Part shown: piece after piece, positions 1-6,163 of the stretch
Numbering within the stretch: position 1 is the stretch's first letter
Layout of the letters: every line of letters begins with the position of its first letter
Assembly (NCBI GenBank): GCA_031554725.1
Contig: JAVBUZ010000193.1
Span: forward strand, 1 to 16,643
Direction: 5' to 3'
DNA length: 16,643 nucleotides
DNA from: JAVBUZ01 sp031554725
GTDB lineage: Bacteria > Bacillota > Clostridia > Lachnospirales > Lachnospiraceae
Position numbers and translations under genes: made by a program
Notes under the pieces: generated by a model
Told to the model about the DNA's origin: nothing
Database searches by the model: none
What the model saw: the letters and a program-made list of their open reading frames with translations, nothing else

Positions 1-499
1 TAACCCCACAAGCAATCTTCATACCAGAATCGCCAGAGGGTTGGGTACGATAATCATCTGGCATATCATGAATGATTACCGTCTTTCCCACTATTTCCTC
101 TGGCAAAAATCTTTCTGTAAAAAAGGCACTCCAAGCCTTACCTCTATTTTCGAATAAGTTGGGCATATCGCCAGCATGCTCTGGGTGCTCACAATCATAG
201 GGATTGTAATGACTTCCTGCATTTGCAAAAGGATCTTGGTCATTCCCTGTGCAACTACCACCCGCATGAACATGAAAGCCAAATATTCTGCCATCACATC
301 TGCCATCACCTGTGGGTAGTCCTAGGATATCGGCTACTACAATGGTTCCCTTTCTAAATCTATAAAACATCACCATGCCACCAATTTCCGGAAACTCTTT
401 GCTTCCGTAGATTTGAGCATAATGTTCTGGTGGTCCAAAAAGTACGGGATAAATGTGTTGTGAAATCATTTCAAGCATCATAGCATTTCTCTTTTTCAT
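1..499 (-). CDS. Cu/Zn superoxide dismutase family protein (3' end cut by window edge)
   Basis: Translation of the minus strand gives about 166 residues of a SodC-like protein that runs off the window. Visible family signatures are the ligand pair in GFHVHAGGSCTGN, a further histidine in SHYNPYDCEHPEHAGDMP with the following Asp, and IIHDMPDDYRTQPSGDSG near the end. These match the Cu/Zn ligand pattern. Known family members dismute superoxide to hydrogen peroxide and oxygen. There is no signal peptide or lipobox, so a cytoplasmic location is inferred, as in other Clostridia proteins of this type. The start is uncertain: ATG at 499 has no clear SD, while in-frame ATGs at 481 and 478 follow a weak purine run (AAAAAGAGAA). 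It lies 46 bp downstream of the DUF4097 gene on the same strand, with no obvious terminator between, so read-through is possible. Confidence 0.88.
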   Translation of the reverse strand, partial: MKKRNAMMLEMISQHIYPVLFGPPEHYAQIYGSKEFPEIGGMVMFYRFRKGTIVVADILGLPTGDGRCDGRIFGFHVHAGGSCTGNDQDPFANAGSHYNPYDCEHPEHAGDMPNLFENRGKAWSAFFTERFLPEEIVGKTVIIHDMPDDYRTQPSGDSGMKIACGV

Positions 500-545
500 G
501 CTTTTTTATATGATATGCTACCGCTGCCTTATTTATTCTATCTTT

Positions 546-1721
546 TTAGTTGCCTACCATGTTAACATTTCCGCTGGTTGTAGATATCCTAACGTCAAAT
601 TCTGGCGAATTACCCACAATACCCTCAGCTTCGTTTCCTCTTTTGTTGTAGCGTAGAGAACCATCGAACCAGGTATAAATATCTCCACTAGAAGTATTTG
701 CGGTAAATGAGAAAGCTCTATCCTTGGGCATACTTATTCTTACATCTCCGCTGCTGGCACTGGCTGTTATGTTTCCCGTTACTTCATTAAATTTAATGTT
801 AATTCCACCACTAGTACTTTGGGCATCTACCGCACCTGTTAAATTAGATATCATGATGTCCCCACTAGATGACTTTGCATCTTCTACATTTCCCGTCATA
901 TTCTTTAGGCGTATCACCCCAGAGGTTGTTCCAATTCTTCCATTTCCCACCACATCTATAAGCGTAATATCTCCACTACTACTAGAAGCCTTAAAGCTTC
1001 CTTCTATATTTGATATGTCTATGGTTCCAGAGGATGTTGATGCACTGCTATCACCTTTTCCACCTAATATTACAATGTCTCCACTAGAAGCAGTAAACGT
1101 TCTATTTCCATCAGCCTTATCCATACGTATATTTCCACTAGATGTGGTTAATGAAATACTCGCTGCTGAAACTTCTTTTAACTTAATATCTCCACTAGAG
1201 GTTTTAATTTTAAAGTCTCCACTTAATTCCATATCATGGGTACAGCTTACATTTCCACTAGACGTCGCTGCCTGTATCTGTCCGTGGTAGTCTTTGGGAA
1301 GGTATACCTCTACTCGTTCACTACCATACATAATACCAAAAATCATAACTGTATAATGCTTACGTCCTGATTCAACTTTCACCTTGCCACTTATATTATT
1401 GGTTGTGATGATTGCAAAATTATCATCCGTAACGCCATCAAACATATACTCTTTAATAATCATTTTATCAGAATCACCCTTGTAAAAATCAATGTCCATA
1501 GAGGTGTCATCATAAGAAATCATAATTTCCTCTATCCCTGACATATCAATCTCTTGCGTATTTACAAGATTAACAGATTGTACTCCGGTGATCACATTAT
1601 GGTTTCTGCTGTTTCCATAATACCCACCTCTATTTGTGCTCAGTGCATACATCATGTAGCCACTAAGTCCTACCGCCATTATTACTAAAATACCAATAAG
1701 TCCGATTTTATCCTTTTTCAT
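546..1721 (-). CDS. Membrane-anchored DUF4097 (toastrack-type) beta-solenoid protein
   Basis: The 391-residue product has one N-terminal membrane segment (about residues 7-26), then an extracellular region. From about residue 150 to the C-terminus it carries twelve copies of a short motif, T/S-S-S-G-D/N-I/V, spaced about 15-25 residues apart. This is the hallmark of DUF4097 proteins, predicted right-handed beta structures related to LiaG and LiaF C-terminal domains. The biochemical role is unknown; relatives are associated with envelope-stress sensing. It is the last gene of the padR-HAAS operon, 15 bp after the preceding stop, with an SD GGGGGAG just before ATG. The orientation (short cytoplasmic tail, long exterior) suggests a surface sensor or scaffold partnered with the HAAS protein. 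An adhesin-like role is an alternative. Confidence 0.85.
   Translation of the reverse strand: MKKDKIGLIGILVIMAVGLSGYMMYALSTNRGGYYGNSRNHNVITGVQSVNLVNTQEIDMSGIEEIMISYDDTSMDIDFYKGDSDKMIIKEYMFDGVTDDNFAIITTNNISGKVKVESGRKHYTVMIFGIMYGSERVEVYLPKDYHGQIQAATSSGNVSCTHDMELSGDFKIKTSSGDIKLKEVSAASISLTTSSGNIRMDKADGNRTFTASSGDIVILGGKGDSSASTSSGTIDISNIEGSFKASSSSGDITLIDVVGNGRIGTTSGVIRLKNMTGNVEDAKSSSGDIMISNLTGAVDAQSTSGGINIKFNEVTGNITASASSGDVRISMPKDRAFSFTANTSSGDIYTWFDGSLRYNKRGNEAEGIVGNSPEFDVRISTTSGNVNMVGN
549..1265 (-). repeat. Twelve tandem SSG(D/N)I protein repeats within the DUF4097 gene
   Basis: The C-terminal two thirds of the gene encodes twelve degenerate repeats centred on T/S-S-S-G-x-I/V, from residue 153 to the C-terminus. 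At DNA level the plus strand shows recurring blocks such as tctccactaga. The copies differ in third-codon positions and in inter-motif sequence, so this is an old protein repeat and not a recent DNA duplication. Confidence 0.85.
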
Positions 1722-1736
1722 AATTCTCCCCCACTC

Positions 1737-2417
1737 TTAGGACTTCTTTCCATTGTAAAAAATTTCTACCACCGCTTGAATACAGCCTGCAATTAGAAAT
1801 GTAATCCAAGTAATCTGCCACTGATATGTTTCAAAGCTAATTATGAAGAAGATTGCCGTAGCACCTAACCATATAATCGCTGAAATTGCTCTTTTTGTTT
1901 GTTTTTCTCTTTGACTTTCACTCTGCCATTCTTTAAACTCTTCTACTACCGTATGTGTTTCTTTTTTGTTATGTGGATACATATGTGATTTATAAACCAA
2001 CATACACGTAGGAATAATTGCTAAAATAAGAAATGCAATGGGCGCAAATGTATCACCATCTGTTAAATAATGCATATCATCTAAAGTCGAAAGAAGTATA
2101 GCAAAAGCACCTGCAAATATATAGAAGCCTACTGCTACTGTGGAAATCCATGCACGTTTTCTTCTTATTTCTTCACTTTCCACTACTACTTTTACTTCCT
2201 TTTTATCTTCCACAAATTCAGAAAATAGTGCCTTCACATCACCCATCGACTCTACTACACTCTGATAAGCATCCTCTGTTTGAAAGCCTTCAGCTACCAA
2301 ATCTTCATAACGCTCCTGCATATTACTAATTAGCTCTTCCTTTAGCTCCAGTACCTTATGAGTCTTTGGTACATCTACCAATAATTCATTCATATAACTT
2401 CTTAATGTGTCTTTCAT
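1737..2417 (-). CDS. HAAS-domain (DUF1700-like) four-TM membrane protein
   Basis: The protein has 226 residues. Residues 1-75 form a helical domain typical of the HAAS/DUF1700 or 'permease prefix' family (MNELLVDVPKTHKVLELKEE, then GFQTEDAYQSVVESMGD). Four hydrophobic segments follow at about 89-112, 123-144, 178-196 and 200-221, with a charged cytoplasmic loop between the second and third. The family commonly sits beside PadR regulators and DUF4097 proteins, as here, and is thought to pass a membrane signal to the regulator or to partner proteins. The mechanism is not established. An SD (AGAGAGGG) lies upstream of ATG, and the gap to the padR-like stop is 16 bp, so the two are almost certainly co-transcribed. 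A direct enzymatic role is not suggested by any motif. Confidence 0.82.
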   Translation of the reverse strand: MKDTLRSYMNELLVDVPKTHKVLELKEELISNMQERYEDLVAEGFQTEDAYQSVVESMGDVKALFSEFVEDKKEVKVVVESEEIRRKRAWISTVAVGFYIFAGAFAILLSTLDDMHYLTDGDTFAPIAFLILAIIPTCMLVYKSHMYPHNKKETHTVVEEFKEWQSESQREKQTKRAISAIIWLGATAIFFIISFETYQWQITWITFLIAGCIQAVVEIFYNGKKS

Positions 2418-2433
2418 TTTAATCGCCCTCTCT

Positions 2434-2757
2434 CTATTTAATTAAATGATCAATGATATTCTTTGCTTCTTCCCATTCATTTTTATATTTCTTATATGCA
2501 GCTTTTCCTTCTTCTGTTATAGCATAATATCTTCGCCTTGCCCCTACTGTTTCATCTCCCCAGTAGGTTCTGATATATCCATTTTGCTCTAGTCTACGAA
2601 ACGCTGTGTAAAGTGTTGATTCCTTTAGCTCATAAAGATTATCCGTTTTCTGCATAATGTCTTTATTAATTTGATAACCATAACTGTCTTGTTCCAAAAG
2701 ATGAGCCAATATTATGGTCTCGGTATGTCCTCGTAAAATATCCGATGTAATAGACAT
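2434..2757 (-). CDS. PadR-family transcriptional regulator
   Basis: The 107-residue protein is the short (subfamily 2) PadR type: a winged helix-turn-helix with the opening MSITSDILRGHTETIILAHL, the SYGYQI turn, recognition region ESTLYTAFRRLEQNGYI and the wing ARRRYYAITEEGKAAY, then a dimerisation helix. Members are repressors that respond to small molecules or to membrane partners. It is the first gene of the HAAS-DUF4097 operon. SD GGGAGGT lies 6-7 bases before the ATG. A perfect inverted repeat overlaps its own promoter, so autorepression is inferred. The ligand cannot be told from sequence. Confidence 0.93.
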   Translation of the reverse strand: MSITSDILRGHTETIILAHLLEQDSYGYQINKDIMQKTDNLYELKESTLYTAFRRLEQNGYIRTYWGDETVGARRRYYAITEEGKAAYKKYKNEWEEAKNIIDHLIK

Positions 2758-2781
2758 GATATACCTCCCTTCTTTTTATAC

Positions 2782-2811
2782 ATTGTAATTCATATATACC
2801 TCGCCTGTCAA
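2782..2811 (-). promoter_or_regulatory. Promoter of the padR-HAAS-DUF4097 operon
   Basis: On the minus strand, TTGACA (2811-2806) and TACAAT (2787-2782) are separated by 18 bases and lie just upstream of the padR SD. The -35 box is a perfect sigma-A match. Confidence 0.75.
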
Positions 2812-2820
2812 GGTATATAT
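2792..2820. promoter_or_regulatory. Perfect inverted repeat, probable PadR operator
   Basis: The plus strand reads atatatacct (2792-2801), a 9-base spacer, then aggtatatat (2811-2820): a perfect 10-bp inverted repeat. It covers the -35/spacer part of the padR promoter, where a bound repressor would block RNA polymerase. The size and symmetry fit a winged-helix dimer site. Assignment to this PadR is an inference from position. Confidence 0.7.
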
Positions 2821-2967
2821 TTTATTCAGAGCAATGCAGATTTATAAAAGCAGACCGATTAAGCTTGCTTAATGAGGGCTGTTTTCATAAATCTATATGG
2901 CGAGAAGCCATTATGAGCAAAAGGAAAGCCTTGAAAAGGCGATTTTGCGAATGGCTCTGAATAAAAT
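2819..2967. repeat. Noncoding foldback element 1 (three-way stem-loop)
   Basis: Between the padR promoter and the merR remnant, 149 bases fold on themselves. The outer arms attttattcagagc (2819-2832) and its perfect complement (2954-2967) enclose two hairpins. The first pairs 2838-2853 with 2879-2894 and contains a nested attaag/cttaat hairpin. The second pairs agccatt (2906-2912) with aatggct (2950-2956), gcaaaa (2917-2922) with ttttgc (2943-2948), and has an inner gcctt/aaggc hairpin (2928-2940). No ORF covers it and no U-tract makes it a normal terminator. It could be a MITE-like repeat or a structured RNA. Confidence 0.6.
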
Positions 2968-2978
2968 GTATTTATTCT

Positions 2979-3270
2979 CTATTTTATATCATCCCAACAT
3001 GGCCAATCATCGCCAGTCCTAATAGCTTCCTTAATTCCATTGTAATAGCGAACCTTTTGTTGAATGTGAGTAAGGTTCGATTTCATTTCTTTTATCTGTC
3101 TTTTAATATCTGCTTCGTGGGTCGTTACAAGTGATATAATTTCATCCACATGCGCTGGAATATCTTCTTCATATCGGAAGAAATCCTGAATCTGTGCCAA
3201 CCCAAGCCCGGTATTTTTAAAGCGTAAAATACCAATTATACGAGCAATATGGCTGTCAGTATATATACGC
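2979..3270 (-). pseudogene. MerR-family regulator remnant lacking its DNA-binding N-terminus
   Basis: The readable part starts around RIYTDSHIARIIGILRFKNT, the second half of the MerR winged-helix region, and continues through GLAQIQDFFRYEEDIPAHVD, a coiled-coil stretch (about residues 35-65 of the fragment) and the C-terminal YYNGIKEAIRTGDDWPCW, ending at TAG. The first roughly 35-40 residues, holding the helix-turn-helix, are missing; an in-frame stop lies just upstream and the sequence passes into an aldo/keto reductase fragment on the other strand. A TTG at 3200 could start a 73-residue product, but it would lack DNA-binding ability. Intact MerR genes often sit divergently next to reductase genes, which fits the neighbouring remnant. 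Confidence 0.8.
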
Positions 3271-3271
3271 T

Positions 3272-3576
3272 GGTATCGGCATTACCCCATTTTCACCACT
3301 CGCGCAAGGACTTTTGACAGGAAAATATAAACAGGGTGAACCATATCCAAGCGGTTCGCGAGCAACCCATCAAGCAGATAAACAGATAAACGCACTTTTA
3401 ACAGACGAGAATTTGGAAAAGGTAGCGCAATTATCAGTAGCGTAATTATTGGTGCAAGTAGCCCCGAACAATTAATGAATAACATTGCGGCAAGTGATTT
3501 TGAAGTTCCAGTGGATGCACTAGCAGAAATAGAAAAAATCTTAGGTTTTACAAAGTTCGAACGCCATATTGGATAA
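3272..3576 (+). pseudogene. Aldo/keto reductase remnant (5' truncated, internal deletion with frameshift)
   Basis: Frame 3272-3445 reads GIGITPFSPLAQGLLTGKYK and continues through SRATHQADKQINALLTDENL to a stop. From 3439 the next frame reads SVIIGASSPEQLMNNIAAS and on to KFERHIG and a stop at 3574-3576. Both parts match the C-terminal third of YghZ/L-glyceraldehyde-3-phosphate reductase-type aldo/keto reductases. About 200 N-terminal residues with the catalytic Tyr/Lys/Asp/His are absent. Compared with the family, about 26 residues (the region before the IGAS cofactor loop) are missing at the frame change near 3438. The product cannot be active. The 5' break abuts the merR remnant. Confidence 0.85.
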
Positions 3577-3592
3577 AATTTATGAATCCCTC

Positions 3593-3621
3593 TTATACTT
3601 TGCTATAAACTACTGTATAAT
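3593..3621 (+). promoter_or_regulatory. Possible promoter for the lipoprotein gene
   Basis: A perfect -10 TATAAT sits at 3616-3621, 36 bases before the start codon. The -35 is poor: ttatac at 3593-3598 has correct 17-base spacing but weak match. The gene follows a pseudogene and would need its own promoter. Confidence 0.4.
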
Positions 3622-3656
3622 CTAGATAGTGAGTTGAAAATATGGAGGGGCGTCAT

Positions 3657-4703
3657 ATGAAATTTAAAATATATAAAAATTATTTTTTACTATTCACCTT
3701 GTCTTTATCCTTTATATTACTATGTGTGGGGTGCGGAAAATCAGCCTCTACTGATGTGACTTCACCTGAAAGCTCTAATGAAGAAGCAAGTAGCAAGCAG
3801 CCAGAAACCGCCACTACTTCTTCGGAAACAGAAACGGAAAACATAGAAGGTGCATATGCCGATTATCCTGTATATTTTCAGGAAATTTTGCATGAATATG
3901 ATGAGAAGGGCCATGCTGAGACAAAGTGGGATACATCTATCTACGCTCCTCAGATAAGCACGGAAAACGAGTATGATTATACTAACTTTGAATTAAATCA
4001 CCCATTTGCTTATAACATTAAGGAATGGAAAGTAGCCGAAGGAAAGATAATCAAAGACGCTTATATTGATTTGAGCGAGTACAAAAGTGGCGGTCGCAGA
4101 TGGTCACACGACACTGCATTTTATAATGAAGCTAATGACATGGTTTATTTGGTTGCAGTTCCATTTCCAAGAGGCTTACAGGTTAACGCAACCGATGAAG
4201 AAAAAGAAGAATACGAAAGACAAATTAAAACCAATATCTTATTGATGCTCGTTGAGTTTCCTTTCTCAGATCCTACAAATTATAATGTTACACTCTTTAC
4301 CTCTGATGATATTAATGTGGGTGGTGCATGGTTTCATTATACCTATCACATTGGCAATATCCTTTATAAGCAGTCAGATTTTAATGACTTATGGGCAATC
4401 GACTTAGACACCAAAGAAATGCAGTATCTTGGTGCACAGCGTGATCTGATTGAAAAAACCATTACCGAATACGCTACTCCTCTTGAGGCAGATGGAATAA
4501 ACCTAGACTTGCACGGATTACATGCACTAGAAAAGAAGGGTGATATCGTCATATATTCAGGAAATGCCACCGATAGATATGATTGGGATATATATGGTCC
4601 CATTTATAGCATATATTTGGCATACGATGGCGATACACTACTTGGCTCTCTTGTAATTAATGAAAGCACAGGAGATTTTGATTATAGAAATATGGTGGAT
4701 TAA
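3657..4703 (+). CDS. Hypothetical lipoprotein
   Basis: The 348-residue product is not recognised. ATG at 3657 is chosen because GGAGGGG (3644-3650) lies 6 bases upstream; the in-frame ATG at 3642 overlaps that SD and has none of its own. Residues 1-25 form a lipoprotein signal peptide (lysines, then a long hydrophobic stretch) ending LLCVGC, with Cys26 as the probable lipidated residue; the Cys at -3 is an unusual lipobox residue. Residues about 27-60 are a Ser/Thr/Glu-rich linker. The remainder is acidic and rich in Tyr/Trp, with stretches such as GNILYKQSDFNDLWAIDLDT that resemble beta-propeller blades; that is only an impression. It is probably anchored on the outer face of the membrane. 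It stands alone between a pseudogene and a terminator. Confidence 0.8.
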   Translation: MKFKIYKNYFLLFTLSLSFILLCVGCGKSASTDVTSPESSNEEASSKQPETATTSSETETENIEGAYADYPVYFQEILHEYDEKGHAETKWDTSIYAPQISTENEYDYTNFELNHPFAYNIKEWKVAEGKIIKDAYIDLSEYKSGGRRWSHDTAFYNEANDMVYLVAVPFPRGLQVNATDEEKEEYERQIKTNILLMLVEFPFSDPTNYNVTLFTSDDINVGGAWFHYTYHIGNILYKQSDFNDLWAIDLDTKEMQYLGAQRDLIEKTITEYATPLEADGINLDLHGLHALEKKGDIVIYSGNATDRYDWDIYGPIYSIYLAYDGDTLLGSLVINESTGDFDYRNMVD

Positions 4704-4712
4704 TTTCCACAC

Positions 4713-4746
4713 AAAAAAAGTCCAGGGCGTATGCCTTGGACTTTTT
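4713..4746. terminator. Bidirectional rho-independent terminator
   Basis: A hairpin with arms aaaaagtccaggg and ccttggacttttt around a 6-base loop has A-runs on one side and T-runs on the other, so it works in both directions. It ends the lipoprotein gene from the left and the infC-rpmI-rplT operon from the right. Confidence 0.92.
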
Positions 4747-4770
4747 ATCTTCTATACTCTAAGTACAAAA

Positions 4771-5127
4771 TTAAGCAAGTTTGCTCTTTGCAAGTTCTGC
4801 AAGTGTTGCAAAACCTTCTGCATCGTTAACTGCCATTTCAGCTAACATTTTTCTGTTCATATCAATTTCAGCTAATTTTAAACCGTACATACATTTGCTG
4901 TATGATAAGCCATTGATTCTTGCTGCTGCATTGATACGTGCAATCCATAACTGTCTGAACTGACGTTTTCTTTCTTTTCTACCAGCGTAAGAACTTGTTA
5001 AAGCTCTCATTACGGACTGTTTAGCCACGCGGTACTGTTTTGATCTTGCTCCTCTATAACCTTTTGCAAGTTTTAATACTCTATTGTGTTTTTTCTTAGC
5101 GTTCATGCCGCCTTTAATTCTTGCCAT
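4771..5127 (-). CDS. rplT: 50S ribosomal protein L20
   Basis: The 118-residue protein is full length for L20: very basic N-terminal tail (MARIKGGMNAKKKHNRVLKL), the conserved AKGYRGARSKQYRVAKQSVM region and the globular RQLWIARINAAARINGLSYS. L20 is an assembly protein that binds 23S rRNA and, in Firmicutes, also binds the leader of its own operon to promote early termination. SD AAGGAGGAG precedes ATG. It is the last gene of infC-rpmI-rplT, 24 bp after rpmI and 24 bp before the bidirectional terminator. Confidence 0.98.
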   Translation of the reverse strand: MARIKGGMNAKKKHNRVLKLAKGYRGARSKQYRVAKQSVMRALTSSYAGRKERKRQFRQLWIARINAAARINGLSYSKCMYGLKLAEIDMNRKMLAEMAVNDAEGFATLAELAKSKLA

Positions 5128-5151
5128 GTCTTGTTCTCCTCCTTACCGATA

Positions 5152-5349
5152 TTATAAATATGGTAAAATTTTCTTCATATTCTTAACATTAGTTGCATCT
5201 GTAATTGCAGACTGTCTAAGATTACGTTTTCTCTTAGTGGATTTTTTAGTTAAGATATGGCTTTTATAAGCTTTACTTCTTTTTAATTTACCTGTTCCTG
5301 TTACTTTAAAACGCTTAGCTGCTGCTCTGCTTGTCTTCATTTTTGGCAT
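5152..5349 (-). CDS. rpmI: 50S ribosomal protein L35
   Basis: The 65-residue protein is full length for L35, with the canonical opening MPKMKTSRAAAKRFKVTGTG, the basic KLKRSKAYKSHILTKKSTKR and the C-terminal MKKILPYL. It is a small structural protein of the large subunit. SD AGGAGGA lies 7-8 bases before ATG. It sits between infC (46 bp upstream) and rplT, the standard order in bacteria, and shares their L20-controlled transcript. Confidence 0.98.
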   Translation of the reverse strand: MPKMKTSRAAAKRFKVTGTGKLKRSKAYKSHILTKKSTKRKRNLRQSAITDATNVKNMKKILPYL

Positions 5350-5395
5350 AACGAGTTCCTCCTAAACTATCATTAATCTATTTTAACTGTTCGAA

Positions 5396-5902
5396 CTACT
5401 TCTTTTCAGTTAAAAACATGGTCATACTTCTGCCTTCTACCTTTGGTGCTTTTTCCACAACTGCAATATCCATAAGACTTTGTGCAAAGTCGTCTAAGAT
5501 ATGCTTACTACTGTGCATATGAGCCATCTCCCTACCGCGGAAACGTAATGTTACTTTTACCTTATCTCCCTTGGTTAAGAACTTCCTAGCTGCATTTACC
5601 TTAGTATTTAAGTCGTTTGTATCGATATTGGGAGATAAACGAACCTCTTTTATATCAATCACTTTTTGTTTTTTCTTTGCTTCTTTGTCTTTTCTGGTTT
5701 GTTCATATTTGAACTTTCCATAATCCACAATCTTACAAACAGGTGGTTTCGCTGTGGGTGCAATCTTTACTAAGTCTAGCCCTGCTTCTTCTGCTAATTT
5801 CATAGCCTCATCAATTGCAACTACACCTAACTGTTCGCCTTCTTCTCCAATAAGACGTACTTCTTTGTCTTTAATTTGTTCGTTAATCATTAAATCGCTA
5901 AT
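5396..5902 (-). CDS. infC: Translation initiation factor IF-3, AUU start
   Basis: The 168-residue protein has both IF-3 domains: the N-terminal domain (LMINEQIKDKEVRLIG to APTAKPPVCKIVDYGKFKYE), a Lys-rich linker helix and the C-terminal domain (VKVTLRFRGREMAHMHSS to FLTEKK). IF-3 binds the 30S subunit, prevents subunit joining and checks the start codon. The start is placed at ATT (5902-5900), 7 bases after SD GGAGGG (5915-5910). The in-frame ATG at 5917 overlaps that SD and has no SD of its own. Non-AUG starts on infC are conserved and let IF-3 repress its own translation. First gene of the operon. Confidence 0.95.
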   Translation of the reverse strand: MSDLMINEQIKDKEVRLIGEEGEQLGVVAIDEAMKLAEEAGLDLVKIAPTAKPPVCKIVDYGKFKYEQTRKDKEAKKKQKVIDIKEVRLSPNIDTNDLNTKVNAARKFLTKGDKVKVTLRFRGREMAHMHSSKHILDDFAQSLMDIAVVEKAPKVEGRSMTMFLTEKK

Positions 5903-5928
5903 GGTCGTTCCCTCCATGAAAGAAAATT

Positions 5929-6103
5929 AAAAAAAGTGGATAGCATAACTATCCACTAAATAATCCTGATTAATATCTATACACAAATATTGGTATTACT
6001 TGCTATGATATATTGGAATTATAAACACTTACTAGCCATTGCCGCAAGGTGAGAGTGGATACTCTGCTTGATTTGTCACATGAATCACTTCGTCTTCACA
6101 TGC
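5929..6103 (-). promoter_or_regulatory. L20-type leader with attenuator upstream of infC
   Basis: The untranslated leader between the promoter and infC holds a terminator hairpin, agtggatag (5957-5949 in RNA sense) pairing with ctatccact (5943-5935), followed by a U-run (5934-5929), placed just before the infC SD. Upstream, UAUCCACU (6061-6054) is perfectly complementary to the 5' arm of that terminator and can form an antiterminator. In Firmicutes, L20 binds such leaders and shifts the balance to termination. Position and gene order support the L20 leader family; the protein-binding part was not matched base by base. Confidence 0.8.
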
Positions 6104-6109
6104 TTAAAT

Positions 6110-6138
6110 AGAATAGCACACCCTTTTTTCCTTGTCAA
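6110..6138 (-). promoter_or_regulatory. Promoter of the infC-rpmI-rplT operon
   Basis: TTGACA (6138-6133) and TATTCT (6115-6110) are separated by 17 bases on the minus strand, giving a leader of about 200 bases before infC. The site begins 26 bp after the DUF1540 stop codon, with no terminator in between. Confidence 0.8.
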
Positions 6139-6163
6139 CATATTTCTAGAACTTTTTTACAAA

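Noticed and set aside
91..309. 72-codon minus-strand frame within the SOD gene
   Set aside because: It is a different frame of the same strand that carries the conserved SOD motifs; no SD or recognisable product.
549..1265. Regular short repeats on the plus strand suggesting a CRISPR-like or satellite array
   Set aside because: The repeats are explained by the SSG protein motif in a single open frame; unit sequence and spacing vary and there are no uniform spacers.
724..1290. 188-codon open frame on the plus strand opposite the DUF4097 gene
   Set aside because: It is the antisense shadow of the repeat region, has no SD, and its composition mirrors the repeats.
2979..3200. A 73-residue protein from TTG 3200 as an intact gene
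   Set aside because: It begins in the middle of a MerR fold with coding homology continuing upstream, so it is a remnant.
3282..3485. 67-codon minus-strand frame opposite the reductase remnant
   Set aside because: The plus-strand sequence matches aldo/keto reductases; the opposite frame has no family features.
4364..4603. 79-codon minus-strand frame inside the lipoprotein gene
   Set aside because: Antisense shadow of a clearly supported gene, with no SD.
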